From NCBI GenBank assembly GCA_964016885.1, contig OZ024745.1, positions 54,352,300 through 54,416,299 of the forward strand: a stretch of DNA of 64,000 bases, in the 5' to 3' direction. Under the pieces are notes generated by a model. It did no database searches and was not told the origin of the DNA. It saw nothing but the letters and a program-made list of their open reading frames with translations. The translations under genes and the position numbers were made by a program. The stretch comes from Eledone cirrhosa (Eukaryota; Mollusca; Cephalopoda; Octopoda; Eledonidae). Of this stretch, positions 1 to 8,959 are shown piece after piece; position 1 is the stretch's first letter, and each line of letters starts with the position of its first letter.

Positions 1-178
1 AAATACAATATAAACAGTTTTATAGATAAATATATTCAACATACCGTAATAAACATCAACTTCATTTGAAGAGGTTTACGCTAGAGGTTTACTGCTAGCG
101 TAAACCTCTTCAAATGAAGTTGATGTTTATTACGGTATGTTGAATATATTTATCTATAAAACTGTTTATATTGTATTT
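1..178. repeat. Perfect inverted repeat, 84-bp arms, 10-nt loop
   Basis: Bases 1-84 are the exact reverse complement of 95-178; I checked every base. The 10-nt spacer (85-94) is aggtttactg. Inside the left arm agaggtttac (70-79) recurs at 83-92 across the loop edge, so a 13-bp-offset direct repeat sits at the turn. The palindrome reaches the first base of the window and may continue beyond it. It could be a foldback element, an inverted pair of retroelement ends, or a technical foldback chimera at a contig edge. The absence of any mismatch means it is either very young or artefactual. Confidence 0.95.
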
Positions 179-181
179 TGT

Positions 182-223
182 CTGATGAAGGCATAGCATA
201 TTGTTAATATGATATCCCCGAAA
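182..223 (+). ncRNA. Hammerhead-ribozyme-like core (CTGATGA, hairpin, GAAA), probably degenerate
   Basis: CTGATGA (182-188) and GAAA (220-223) are the two conserved strands of a hammerhead catalytic core. Between them 189-219 folds as a helix-II-like hairpin: GG/CC (190-191 with 217-218), ATA/TAT (193-195 with 213-215) and CATATT/AATATG (197-202 with 206-211) around a 3-nt loop, with mismatches A189-C219, C192-C216 and G196-A212. A polyadenylation-type AATAAA follows at 236-241. Hammerhead motifs are known in Penelope-like elements and retrozymes. I could not find a convincing helix III, helix I or NUH cleavage site inside the window, so this may be a decayed copy or chance. It begins 3 nt after the palindrome. 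Confidence 0.3.
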
Positions 224-370
224 TATATATAATGAAATAAATATGGTTTTATAAATATAGTTTTCCATTTATTTAATATTGTAAATATACTCCAAATATT
301 TGTCGAGTGCTTTTATATCAGTTATAAATATTTACTAGTTGTAACCCAACAATTTTAAATATAACTTTAC
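224..370. other. AT-rich unique flank
   Basis: This is AT-rich sequence with no repeat structure beyond short A/T runs and no usable reading frame. It contains AATAAA at 236-241 and could be the 3' tail of the same retroelement remnant as the hammerhead-like core. I see nothing else in it. Confidence 0.5.
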
Positions 371-396
371 ATATATATATATATATATATATATAT
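371..396. repeat. (AT)13 microsatellite
   Basis: Thirteen uninterrupted AT dinucleotides, followed by looser TATATACATA-type sequence up to about 440. This is typical of eukaryotic intergenic DNA. Confidence 0.97.
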
Positions 397-480
397 TGTT
401 TATTATATACATATATATTTATATACATACTTACATACATGTGTGCATGTGTGTGTACACATACGTATATACGTATATAA
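397..480. repeat. Alternating purine/pyrimidine tract, Z-DNA or cruciform prone
   Basis: The AT microsatellite passes into ATAC/TACA repeats, then a GTGTGCATGTGTGTGTACAC run (441-460) and two tacgta palindromes (near 462-476). Perfect short palindromes such as tgtgtacaca (452-461) are included. The alternation is nearly continuous from 441 to 479. I infer structural potential only. Confidence 0.6.
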
Positions 481-500
481 GCACACGCAACCAAATTGCT

Positions 501-583
501 GAGGGATAAAGAAACAAGAAAAAGCGAAAGAGAGAGATAAAACAGAGAGGGAAAAGACACAAATATAGAGAAAGACAGCGAAA
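501..583 (+). repeat. Polypurine-rich tract
   Basis: The + strand is mostly A and G, with GA-repeat stretches (agagagagat near 530-539), broken by a few pyrimidines. It is a simple-sequence relic rather than a gene. The strand bias here (A+G) differs from the G+T bias of the satellite that follows. Confidence 0.7.
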
Positions 584-593
584 CTTATCGTTT

Positions 594-710
594 GTGGCGC
601 GGTGGCCTAGTGATAAGGTGACCTTTAAGATCAAGTTGGATGTCTAGCTAAAAAGTGAGGTCGTAGTAAACAAGATGGTTACTGCTTAGGGCTGTGAGTC
701 TCGGGCAACG
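594..710 (+). mobile_element. Candidate degenerate tRNA-derived SINE head
   Basis: Bases 594-620 read like the start of a tRNA-derived SINE. tggcctagtga (603-613) matches the RNA polymerase III A-box consensus TRGYNNARNNG except for the last base, and a tRNA-like gcgcggtggcc lead precedes it. About 45 nt downstream, ggtcgtagtaa (659-669) could be an eroded B box (GGTTCGANTCC), but the match is poor. No 3' tail or target-site duplication is visible because the satellite edge begins near 711. It may instead be chance similarity. Confidence 0.35.
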
Positions 711-813
711 GTGTTGATATAGAATGTGATGTTTTTGTCGATGCTGCTGTTGGAGTCGTTGTTGATGTTAGTGTCGATTTGATGTTTATAGTGATATGAT
801 TATTGATGTTGCT
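711..813 (+). repeat. Ragged left edge of the satellite
   Basis: G+T-rich sequence with satellite words (gttggagtcgttgttgatg, gttagtgtcgat) but no regular period. The words agtcgttgttg and gttagtg are shared with the 75-bp array to the right, so this looks like decayed terminal copies. gtgatatgattattgatgtt (791-810) resembles the element seen at 1434 and 1619. Confidence 0.7.
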
Positions 814-1413
814 GTTAGTGTTGGTTTTGATGTTGGCGTTGGTGTAGTTATCAAAGATGTTGGTGTTGGTGTTGGAGTCGTTGTTGGTGTTAGTGTTGGT
901 TTTGATGTTGGCGTTGGTGTAGTTATCAAAGATGTTGGTATTGGTGTTGGAGTCGTTGTTGGTGTTAGTGTTGGTTTTGATGTTGGCGTTGGTGTAGTAA
1001 TCAAAGATGTTGGTGTTGGTGTTGGAGTCGTTATTGGTGTGAGTGTTGGTTTTGATGTTGGCGTTGGTGTAGTTATCAAAGATGTTGGTGTTGGTGTTGG
1101 AGTCGTTGTTGGTGTGATTGTTGGTTTTGATGTTGGCGTTGGTGTAGTTATCAAAGATGTTGGTGTTGGTGTTGGAGTCGTTGTTGGTGTTAGTGTTGGT
1201 TTTGATGTTGGCGTTGGTGTAGTTATCAAAGATGTTGGTGTCGGTGTTGGAGTCGTTGTTGGTGTGAGTGTTGGTTTTGATGTTGGCGTTGGTGTAGTTA
1301 TCAAAGATGTTGGTGTTGGTGTTGGAGTCGTTGTTGGTGTTAGTGTTGGTTTTGATGTTGGCGTTGGTGTAGTTATCAAAGATGTTGGTGTTGGTGTTGG
1401 AGTCGTTGTTGGT
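814..1413 (+). repeat. 75-bp minisatellite, eight copies
   Basis: Units begin with gttagtgttgg or gtgagtgttgg at 814, 889, 964, 1039, 1114, 1189, 1264 and 1339, exactly 75 bp apart, and a truncated ninth starts at 1414. Landmarks in each unit are gttggcgttggtgtag, ttatcaaagatg and gttggagtcgttg. Copies differ by single bases: the third has gtagtaatc, and the fifth opens gtgattgttgg. Each unit keeps two CpGs (ggcgtt and gtcgtt), unlike the CpG-poor 69-bp arrays. It reads open on both strands only because 75 is divisible by 3 and no stop falls in those frames. Confidence 0.97.
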
Positions 1414-1640
1414 GTGAGTGTTTTGATGATAACATTGATATGACTATTAATGTTAATGGTGTTGATATGGCTGTTAGTGGTGTGATGTTTGCGTTGATGT
1501 TAGTGTTGGTGTTAGTGTTGATATTGTTGCTGACGATGTTGGCGTTGGTGTAGATATCGTTCGTGTTGATGCTGGTGTTGTAGTCGTTGTTGATGTTACT
1601 GTTGGTTTTGACGAGAATATTGATATGACTATTAATGTTG
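1414..1640 (+). repeat. Degenerate satellite with a 185-bp-spaced duplicate element
   Basis: Aperiodic G+T-rich sequence related to the 75-bp array. A 21-base element whose core is ttgatatgactattaatg occurs at 1434-1454 and again at 1619-1639, and a looser relative lies near 791. The spacing suggests an older, longer unit of about 185 bp that has decayed. Confidence 0.7.
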
Positions 1641-3210
1641 GTGGCGGTGTAGGTGTTGATGTTGGTGTTGGTGTTGATATTGGTGTTGGTGGTGGTGTTG
1701 GTGGTGGTGTTGGTGGTGGTGTTGGTGGTGGTGTTGGTGGCGGTGTTAGTGTTGATGTTTGTGTTGATGTTGGTGTTGGTGTTGATGTTGGTGTTGGTGG
1801 TGGTGTTTGTGGTGGGTGTTGGTGGTGGGGGTTGGTGGTGGTGTTGGTGTTGGTGGTGTTAGTGTTGATGTTTGTGTTGATGTTGGTGTTGGTGTTGATG
1901 TTGGTGTTGGTGGTGTTGGTGTTGGTGGTGGTGTTGGTGGTGGTGTTGGTGTTGGAGGTGTTAGTGTTGATGTTAGTGTTGATGTTAGTGTTGGTGTTGA
2001 TGTTTGTGTTGATATTGGTGTTGGTGGTGGTGTTGGTGGTGGTGTTGGTGTTGGTGGTATAGGTGTTGGTGGTGGTGTTGGTGGTGGTGTTGGTGTTGGT
2101 GGTGTTAGTGTTGATGTTAGTGTTGATGTTAGTGTTGATGTTGGTGTTGGTGTTGATATTGGTTTTGGTGGTGGTGGTGGTGTTGGTGGTGGTGTTGGTG
2201 TTGGTGTTGATATTGGTGGTGGTGTTGGTGTTGGTGGTGGTGTTGGTGTTGATATTGGTATTTGTGTTGGTGTTGGTGGTGGTGTTGGTGATGGTGTTGA
2301 TATTCGTATTGGTGGCGGTGTTAGTGGTGGTGTTGGTGGTGGTGTTGGTGTTGGTATTGGTGGTGGTGTTGGTGGTGGTGTTGGTGTTGATATTGGTATT
2401 GGTGGTGGTGTTGGTAGTGGTGTTGGTGTTGATATTGGTATTGGTGGTGGTGTTGGTGGTGGTGTTGGTGTGATATTGGTATTGGTGGTGGTGTTGGTTG
2501 TGGTGTTGGTGGTGGTATTGGTGTTGATATTGGTATTGGAGGTGGTGTTGGTGGTGGTGTTGGTGTGATATTGGTATTGGTGGTGGTGTTGGTTGTGGTG
2601 TTGGTGGTGGTATTGGTGTTGATATTGGTATTGGAGGTGGTGTTGGTGGTGGTGTTGGTGTGATATTGGTATTGGTGGTGGTGTTGGTGGTGGTGTTGGT
2701 GTTGATATTGGTATTGGTGGTGGTGTTGGTGGTGGTGTTGGTGTTGATATTGGTATTGGAGGTGGTGTTGGTGGTGGTGTTGGTGTGATATTGGTATTGG
2801 TGGTGGTGTTGGTTGTGGTGTTGGTGGTGGTATTGGTGTTGATATTGGTATTGGAGGTGGTGGTGGTGTAACTGATAATATTGGTATAGGTGGTGGTGTT
2901 GGTGGTGGTGTTGGTGTTGATATTGGTATTGGTGGTGGTGTTGGTGGTGGTGTTGGTGTTGATATTGGTATTGGTGGTGGTGTTGGTGGTGGTTTTGGTG
3001 TTGATATTGTTATTGGTGGTGGTGTTGGTGGTGGTGTTGGTGTTGATATTGGTATTGGTGGTGGTGTTGGTGGTGGTGTTGGTGTTGATACTGGTGTTGG
3101 TGGTGGTGTTGGTGGTGGTGTTAATCTTGATATTGATGTTGGTGGGGGTGGTGTTAGTGTTGATGTTTATACTAGTGGTAGTGTTGGTGGTGGTGTTGGT
3201 GGTGATGTTA
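1641..3210 (+). repeat. A-type block 0 (GGT/GTT/GAT short-period satellite)
   Basis: The block is built from hexamer-like words gttggt, gttgat, attggt and ggtggt. It opens with a (gttggtggtg)-type run, then carries landmarks shared with all later A blocks: gttgatgtttgtgttgatg, gatattcgtattgg (2300-2313), a phase-shifting ggtgtgatattgg, and a terminal gatgtttatactagtgg element. It ends at the first 46-bp junction. In this copy the landmark reads gatattcG, where all later blocks read gatattcA. Dense GG pairs give two-tetrad G-quadruplex potential. Confidence 0.9.
2467..2751 (+). repeat. 95-bp tandem higher-order repeat, three copies
   Basis: ggtgtgatattgg starts at 2467, 2562 and 2657, exactly 95 bp apart, and recurs at 2782 after 125 bp. 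Ninety-five is 96 minus 1, so each copy shifts the triplet phase. This is one of the few places where the period is not a multiple of 3, and it breaks the stop-free frames. Confidence 0.9.
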
Positions 3211-3256
3211 GTGTTGATAAAGTTAGTGTCGATATTAATTGGCATTGATGTTAGTG
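3211..3256 (+). repeat. 46-bp A/B junction element, copy 1 (gataaag form)
   Basis: It starts gtgttgataaagttag, continues tcgatattaattggcattg (3229-3247) and ends gatgttagtg. It contains C bases and a CpG, which are rare elsewhere, and the palindromic core attaat. On the minus strand it carries a CCAAT pentamer next to TTAAT. It marks the change from A-type to 69-bp B-type satellite. Any function as a protein-binding site is inference. Confidence 0.9.
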
Positions 3257-3765
3257 TTTGTCTTACTGATAATATTATTGTTGGTGGTCCTGGTGTTGTT
3301 GTTGGAGTTATTGTTGATGTTAGTGTTGGTGTTATTGATAATATTGTTGTTGGTGGTGTTGGTGTTGTTGTTGGTGTTATTGTTGATGTTAGTGTTGGTG
3401 TTATTGATAGTATTGTTGTTGGTGGTGTTGGTGTTGTTGTTGGTGTTATTGTTGATGTTAGTGTTGGTGTTATTGATAGTATTGTTGTTGGTGGTGTTGG
3501 TGTTGTTGTTGGTGTTATTGTTGATGTTAGTGTTGGTGTTATTGATAATATTGTTGTTGGTGGTGTTGGTGTTGTTGTTGGTGTTATTGTTGATGTTAGT
3601 GTTGGTGTTATTGATAGTATTGTTGTTGGTGGTGTTGGTGTTGTTGTTGGAGTTATTGTTGATGTTAGTGTTGGTGTTATTGATAATATTGTTGTTGGTG
3701 GTGTTGGTGTTGTTGTTGGTGTCATTGTTGATGTTAGTGTTGGTGTTATTGATAATATTGTTGTT

Positions 3766-4386
3766 GGTGATGTTGGTGTTGTTGTTGGAGTTATTGTTGT
3801 TGTTAGTGTTGGTGTTATTGATAATATTGTTGTTGGTGATGTTGGTGTTGTTGTTGGAGTTATTGTTGTTGTTAGTGTTGGTGTTACTGATAATATTGTT
3901 GTTGGTGATGTTGGTGTTGTTGTTGGAGTTATTGTTGTTGTTAGTGTTGGTGTTATTGATAATATTGTTGTTGGTGATGTTGGTGTTGTTGTTGGAGTTA
4001 TTGTTGTTGTTAGTGTTGGTGTTATTGATAATATTGTTGTTGGTGATGTTGGTGTTGTTGTTGGAGTTATTGTTGTTGTTAGTGTTGGTGTTATTGATAA
4101 TATTGTTGTTGGTGATGTTGGTGTTGTTGTTGGAGTTATTGTTGTTGTTAGTGTTGGTGTTATTGATAATAATGTTGTTGGTGATGTTGGTGTTGTTGTT
4201 GGAGTTATTGTTGATGTTAGTGTTGGTGTTATTGATAATATTGTTGTTGGTGATGTTGGTGTTGTTGTTGGTGTTATTGTTGATGTTAGTGTTGGTGTTA
4301 TTGATAATATTGTTGTTGGTGATGTTGGTGTTGTTATTGGTGTTATTGTTGATGTTAGTCCTGGTGTTATTGATAATATTGTTGTT
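3766..4386 (+). repeat. Homogenised sub-array of nine monomers with ggtgatgtt
   Basis: ggtgatgtt replaces ggtggtgtt at 3766 and then every 69 bp to 4318, nine monomers in a row. Most also carry gttgttgttag instead of gttgatgttag. Shorter runs of the same sub-family reappear near 20470-20790, 22030-22350 and 25060-25380, each followed by the rare word attgttgagg (20781, 22353, 25377), which shows block copying. Confidence 0.85.
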
Positions 4387-6189
4387 GGTGGTGTTGGTGT
4401 TGTTGTTGGAGTTATTGTTGATGTTAGTGTTGCTGTTATTGATAATATTGTTGTTGGTGGTGTTGGTGTTGTTGTTGGTGTCATTGTTGATGTTAGTGTT
4501 GATGTTATTGATAATATTATTGTTGGTGGTGTTGGTGTTGTTGTTGGAGTTATTGTTGATGTTAGTGTTGGTGTTATTGATAATATTGTTGTTGGTGGTG
4601 TTGGTGTTGTTGTTGGTGTTATTGTTGATGTTAGTGTTGGTGTTATTTATATTATTGTTGTTGGTGGTGTTGGTGTTGTTGTTGGTGTTATTGTTGATGT
4701 TAGTGTTGGTGTTATTTATAATATTGTTGTTGGTGGTGTTGGTGTTGTTGTCGGTGTTATTGTTGATGTTAGTGTTGGTGTTATTTATAATATTGTTGTT
4801 GGTGGTGTTGGTGTTGTTGTTGGTGTTATTGTTGATGTTAGTGTTGATGTTAGTGTTGGTGTTATTTATAATACTGTTGTTGGTGGTGTTGGTGTTGTTG
4901 TTGGAGTTATTGTTGTTGTTAGTGTTGGTGTTATTGATAATATTGTTGTTGGTGGTGTTGGTGTTGTTGTTGGTACTATTGTTGATGTTAGTGTTGGTGT
5001 TATTGATAATATTGTTGTTGTTGGTGTTGTTGTTGGTGTTATTGTTGATGTTAGTGTTGGTGTTATTGATAATATTGTTGTTGGTGGTGTTGGTGTTGTT
5101 GTTGGTGTTGGTATTGTTGTTGGTGTTATTGTTGATGTTAGTGTTGGTGTTTTTGATAATATTGTTGTTGGTGGTGTTGGTGTTGTTGTTGGAGTTATTG
5201 TTGATGTTAGTGTTGGTGTTATTGATAATATTGTTGTTAGTGGTGTTGGTGTTGTTGTTGGAGTTATTGTTGATGTTAGTGTTGGTGTTATTGATAATAT
5301 TGTTGTTGGTGGTGTTGGTGTTGTTGTTGGAGTTATTGTTGATGTTAGTGTTGGTGTTATTGATAATATTGTTGTTGGTGGTATTGGTGTTGTTGTTGGT
5401 GTTATTGTTGATGTTAGTGTTGGTGTTATTGATAATATTGTTGTTGGTGGTGTTGGTGTTGTTGTTGGAGTTATTGTTGATGTTAGTGTTGGTGTTATTG
5501 ATAATGTTGTTGTTGGTGGTGTTGGTGTTGTTGTTGGTGTTATTGTTGATGTTAGTGTTGGTGTTATTGATAGTATTGTTGTTGGTGGTGTTGGTGTTGT
5601 TGTTGGTGTTATTGTTGATGTTAGTCTTGTTGTTACTGATAATATTGTTGTTGGTGGTGTTGGTGTTGTTGTTGGAGTTATTGTTGATGTTAGTGTTGGT
5701 GTTATTGATAATATTGTTGTTGGTGGTGTTGGTGTTGTTGTTGGTGTTATTGTTGATGTCAGTGTTGGTGTTATTGATAGTATTGTTGTTGGTGGTGTTG
5801 GTGTTGTTGTTGGTGTTATTGTTGATGTTAGTCTTGTTGTTACTGATAATATTGTTGGTGGTGTTGGTGTTGTTGTTGGAGTTATTGTTGATGTTAGTGT
5901 TGGTGTTATTGATAATATTGTTGTTGGTGATGTTGGAGTTGTTGTTGGTGTCATTGTTGATGTTAGTGTTGGTGTTATTGATAATATTGTTGTTGGTGAT
6001 GTTGGTGTTGTTGTTGGAGTTATTGTTGATGTCAGTGTTGGTGTTATTGATAATATTGTTGTTGGTGGTGTTGGTGTTGTTGTTGGTGTTATTGTTGATG
6101 TTAGTGTTGGTGTTATTGATAATATTGTTGTTGGTGATGTTGGTGTTGTTGTTGGAGTTATTGTTGATGTTAGTGTTGGTGTTATTGAT

Positions 6190-6650
6190 AATATTGTTGT
6201 TAGTGGTGTTGGTGTTGTTGTTGGAGTTATTGTTGATGTTAGTGTTGGTGTTATTGATAATATTGTTGTTAGTGGTGTTGGTGTTGTTGTTGGAGTTATT
6301 GTTGATGTTAGTGTTGGTGTTATTGATAATATTGTTGTTAGTGGTGTTGGTGTTGTTGTTGGAGTTATTGTTGATGTTAGTGTTGGTGTTATTGATAATA
6401 TTGTTGTTAGTGGTGTTGGTGTTGTTGTTGGTGTTATTGTTGATGTTAGTGTTGGTGTTATTGATAATATTGTTGTTAGTGGTGTTGGTGTTGTTGTTGG
6501 AGTTATTGTTGATGTTAGTGTTGGTGTTATTGATAATATTGTTGTTAGTGGTGTTGGTGTTGTTGTTGGTGTTATTGTTGATGTTAGTGTTGGTGTTATT
6601 GATAATATTGTTGTTAGTGGTGTTGGTGTTGTTGTTGGTACTATTGTTGT
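6190..6650 (+). repeat. Homogenised run of seven monomers with gttagtggtgttgg
   Basis: Seven consecutive 69-bp monomers (first at about 6197, last at about 6611) carry agtggt in place of ggtggt. A similar run lies at about 27290-27640 and is copied with it in cassettes II and III. This is local homogenisation by slippage or unequal exchange. Confidence 0.85.
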
Positions 6651-8959
6651 TGTTAGTCTTGGTGTTATTTATAATATTGTTATTGGTGGTGTTGGTGTTG
6701 TTGTTGGAGTTATTGTTGATATTAGTGTTGGTGTTATTGATAATATTGTTGTTGGTGGTGTTGGTGTTGTTGTTGGTGTTATTGTTGATGTTAGTGTTGG
6801 TGTTATTTATATTAATGTTGTTGGTGGTGTTGGTGTTGTTGTTGGTGTTATTGTTGGTGTTAGTGTTGGTGTTATTTATAATATTGTTGTTGGTGGTGTT
6901 GGTGTTGTTGTCGGTGTTATTGTTGATGTTAGTGTTGGTGTTATTTATAATATTGTTGTTGGTGGTGTTGGTGTTGTTGTTGGTGTTATTGTTGATGTTA
7001 GTGTTGGTATTATTGATAATACTGTTGTTGGTGGTGTTGGTGTTGTTGTTGGAGTTATTGTTGATGTTAGTGTTGGTGTTATTGATAGTATTGTTGTTGG
7101 TGGTGTTGGTGTTGTTGTTGGAGTTATTGTTGATGTTAGTGTTGGTGTTATTGATAATATTGTTGTTGGTGATGTTGGTGTTGTTGTTGGTGTTATTATT
7201 GTTGTTATTGTTGTTGTTATTGATAATATTGTTGTTGGTGGTGTTGGTGTTGTTGTTGGAGTTATTGTTGTTGTTAGTGTTGGTGTTATTGATAATATTG
7301 TTGTTGGTGATGTTGGTGTTGTTGTTGGAGTTATTGTTGTTGTTAGTGTTGGTGTTACTGATAATATTGTTGTTGGTGATGTGGTGTTGTTGTTGGAGTT
7401 ATTGTTGTTGTTAGTGTTGGTGTTATTGATAATATTGTTGTTGGTGATGTTGGTGTTGTTGTTGGTATTATTGTTGATGTTAGTGTTGGTGTTATTGATA
7501 ATATTGTTGTTGGTGGTGTTGGTGTTGTTGTTGGAGTTATTGTTGATGTTAGTGTTGGTGTTACTGATAATATTGTTGTTGGTGGTGTTGGTGTTGTTGT
7601 TGGTGTTATTGTTGATGTTAGTGTTGGTGTTATTGATAATGTTGTTGGTGGTGTTGGTGTTGTTGTTGGTGTTATTGTTGATGTTAGTCTTGGTGTTACT
7701 GATAATATTGTTGTTGGTGGTGTTGGTGTTGTTGTTGGAGTTATTGTTGATGTTAGTGTTGGTGTTACTGATAATATTGTTGTTGGTGGTGTTGGTGTTG
7801 TTGTTGGAGTTATTGTTGATGTCAGTGTTGGTGTTATTGATAATATTGTTGTTGGTGGTGTTGGTGTTGTTGTTGGTGTTATTGTTGATGTTAGTGTAGG
7901 TGTTATTGATAATATTGTTGTTGGTGGTGTTGGTGTTGTTGTTGGTGTTATTGTTGATGTCAGTGTTTGTGTTATTGATAATATTGTTGTTGGTGGTGTT
8001 GGTGTTGTTGTTGGTGTTATTGTTGATGTTAGTGTTGGTGTTATTGATAATATTGTTGTTGGTGGTGTTGGTGTTGTTGTTGGTGTTATTGTTGATGTCA
8101 GTGTTGGTGTTATTGATAATATTGTTGTTGGTGGTGTTGGTGTTGTTGTTGGTGTTATTGTTGATGTTAGTGTTGGCGTTATTGATAATATTGTTGTTGG
8201 TGTTATTGTTGATGTTAGTCTTGGTGTTACTGATAATATTGTTGTTGGTGGTGTTGGTGTTGTTGTTGGAGTTATTGTTGATGTTAGTGTTGGTGTTATT
8301 GATAATATTGTTGTTGCTGGTGTTGGTGTTGTTGTCGGTGTTATTGTTGATGTTAGTGTTGGTGTTATTGATAATATTGTTGTTAGTGGTGTTGGTGTTG
8401 TTGTTGGTGTTATTGTTGATGTCAGTGTTGGTGTTATTGATAATATTGTTGTTGGTGGTGTTGGTGTTGTTGTTGGAGTTATTGTTGATGTTAGTGTTGG
8501 TGTTATTGATAATATTGTTGTTGGTGGTGTTGGTGTTGTTGTTGGTGTTATTGTTGATGTTAGTGTTGGTGTTATTGATAATATTGTTGTTGGTGGTGTT
8601 GGTGTTGTTGTTGGAGTTATTGTTGATGTTAGTGTTGGTGTTATTGATAATATTGTTGTTGGTGGTGTTGGTATTGTTGTTGGAGTTATTGTTGATGTTA
8701 GTGTTGGTGTTATTGATAATATTGTTGTTGGTGGTGTTGGTGTTGTTGTTGGAGTTATTGTTGATGTTAGTGTTGGTGTTATTGATAATATTGTTGTTGG
8801 TGGTGTTGGTGTTGTTGTTGGAGTTATTGTTGATGTTAGTGTTGGTGTTATTGATAATATTGTTGTTGGTGGTGTTGGTGTTGTTGTTGGTGTTATTGTT
8901 GATGTTAGTGTTGGTGTTATTGATAATATTGTTGTTGGTGGTGTTGGTGTTGTTGTTGG

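Noticed and set aside
371..396. TATA-box promoter
   Set aside because: It is a simple (AT)13 microsatellite with no associated gene.
318..634. Short open frames on the minus strand across the flank
   Set aside because: They read through the AT microsatellite and the polypurine tract, giving Tyr/Ile and Leu/Ser/Phe runs. They are low-complexity by-products.
594..670. Functional tRNA gene
   Set aside because: The A box is near consensus, but no cloverleaf, anticodon arm or proper B box can be drawn.
814..1413. CRISPR array
   Set aside because: The units are contiguous with no unique spacers, differ by point changes and lie in a eukaryote-like context with no cas genes.
1641..3210. Telomeric repeat, because the strand is G+T-rich
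   Set aside because: There is no uniform short unit such as TTAGGG or TTAGG; words are mixed hexamers and the array is internal and cassette-structured. A subtelomeric location cannot be excluded.
3211..3256. CENP-B box in the junction element
   Set aside because: The element lacks the TTCG...A..CGGG pattern of the CENP-B box. A centromeric role for the satellite is possible but not supported by this motif.
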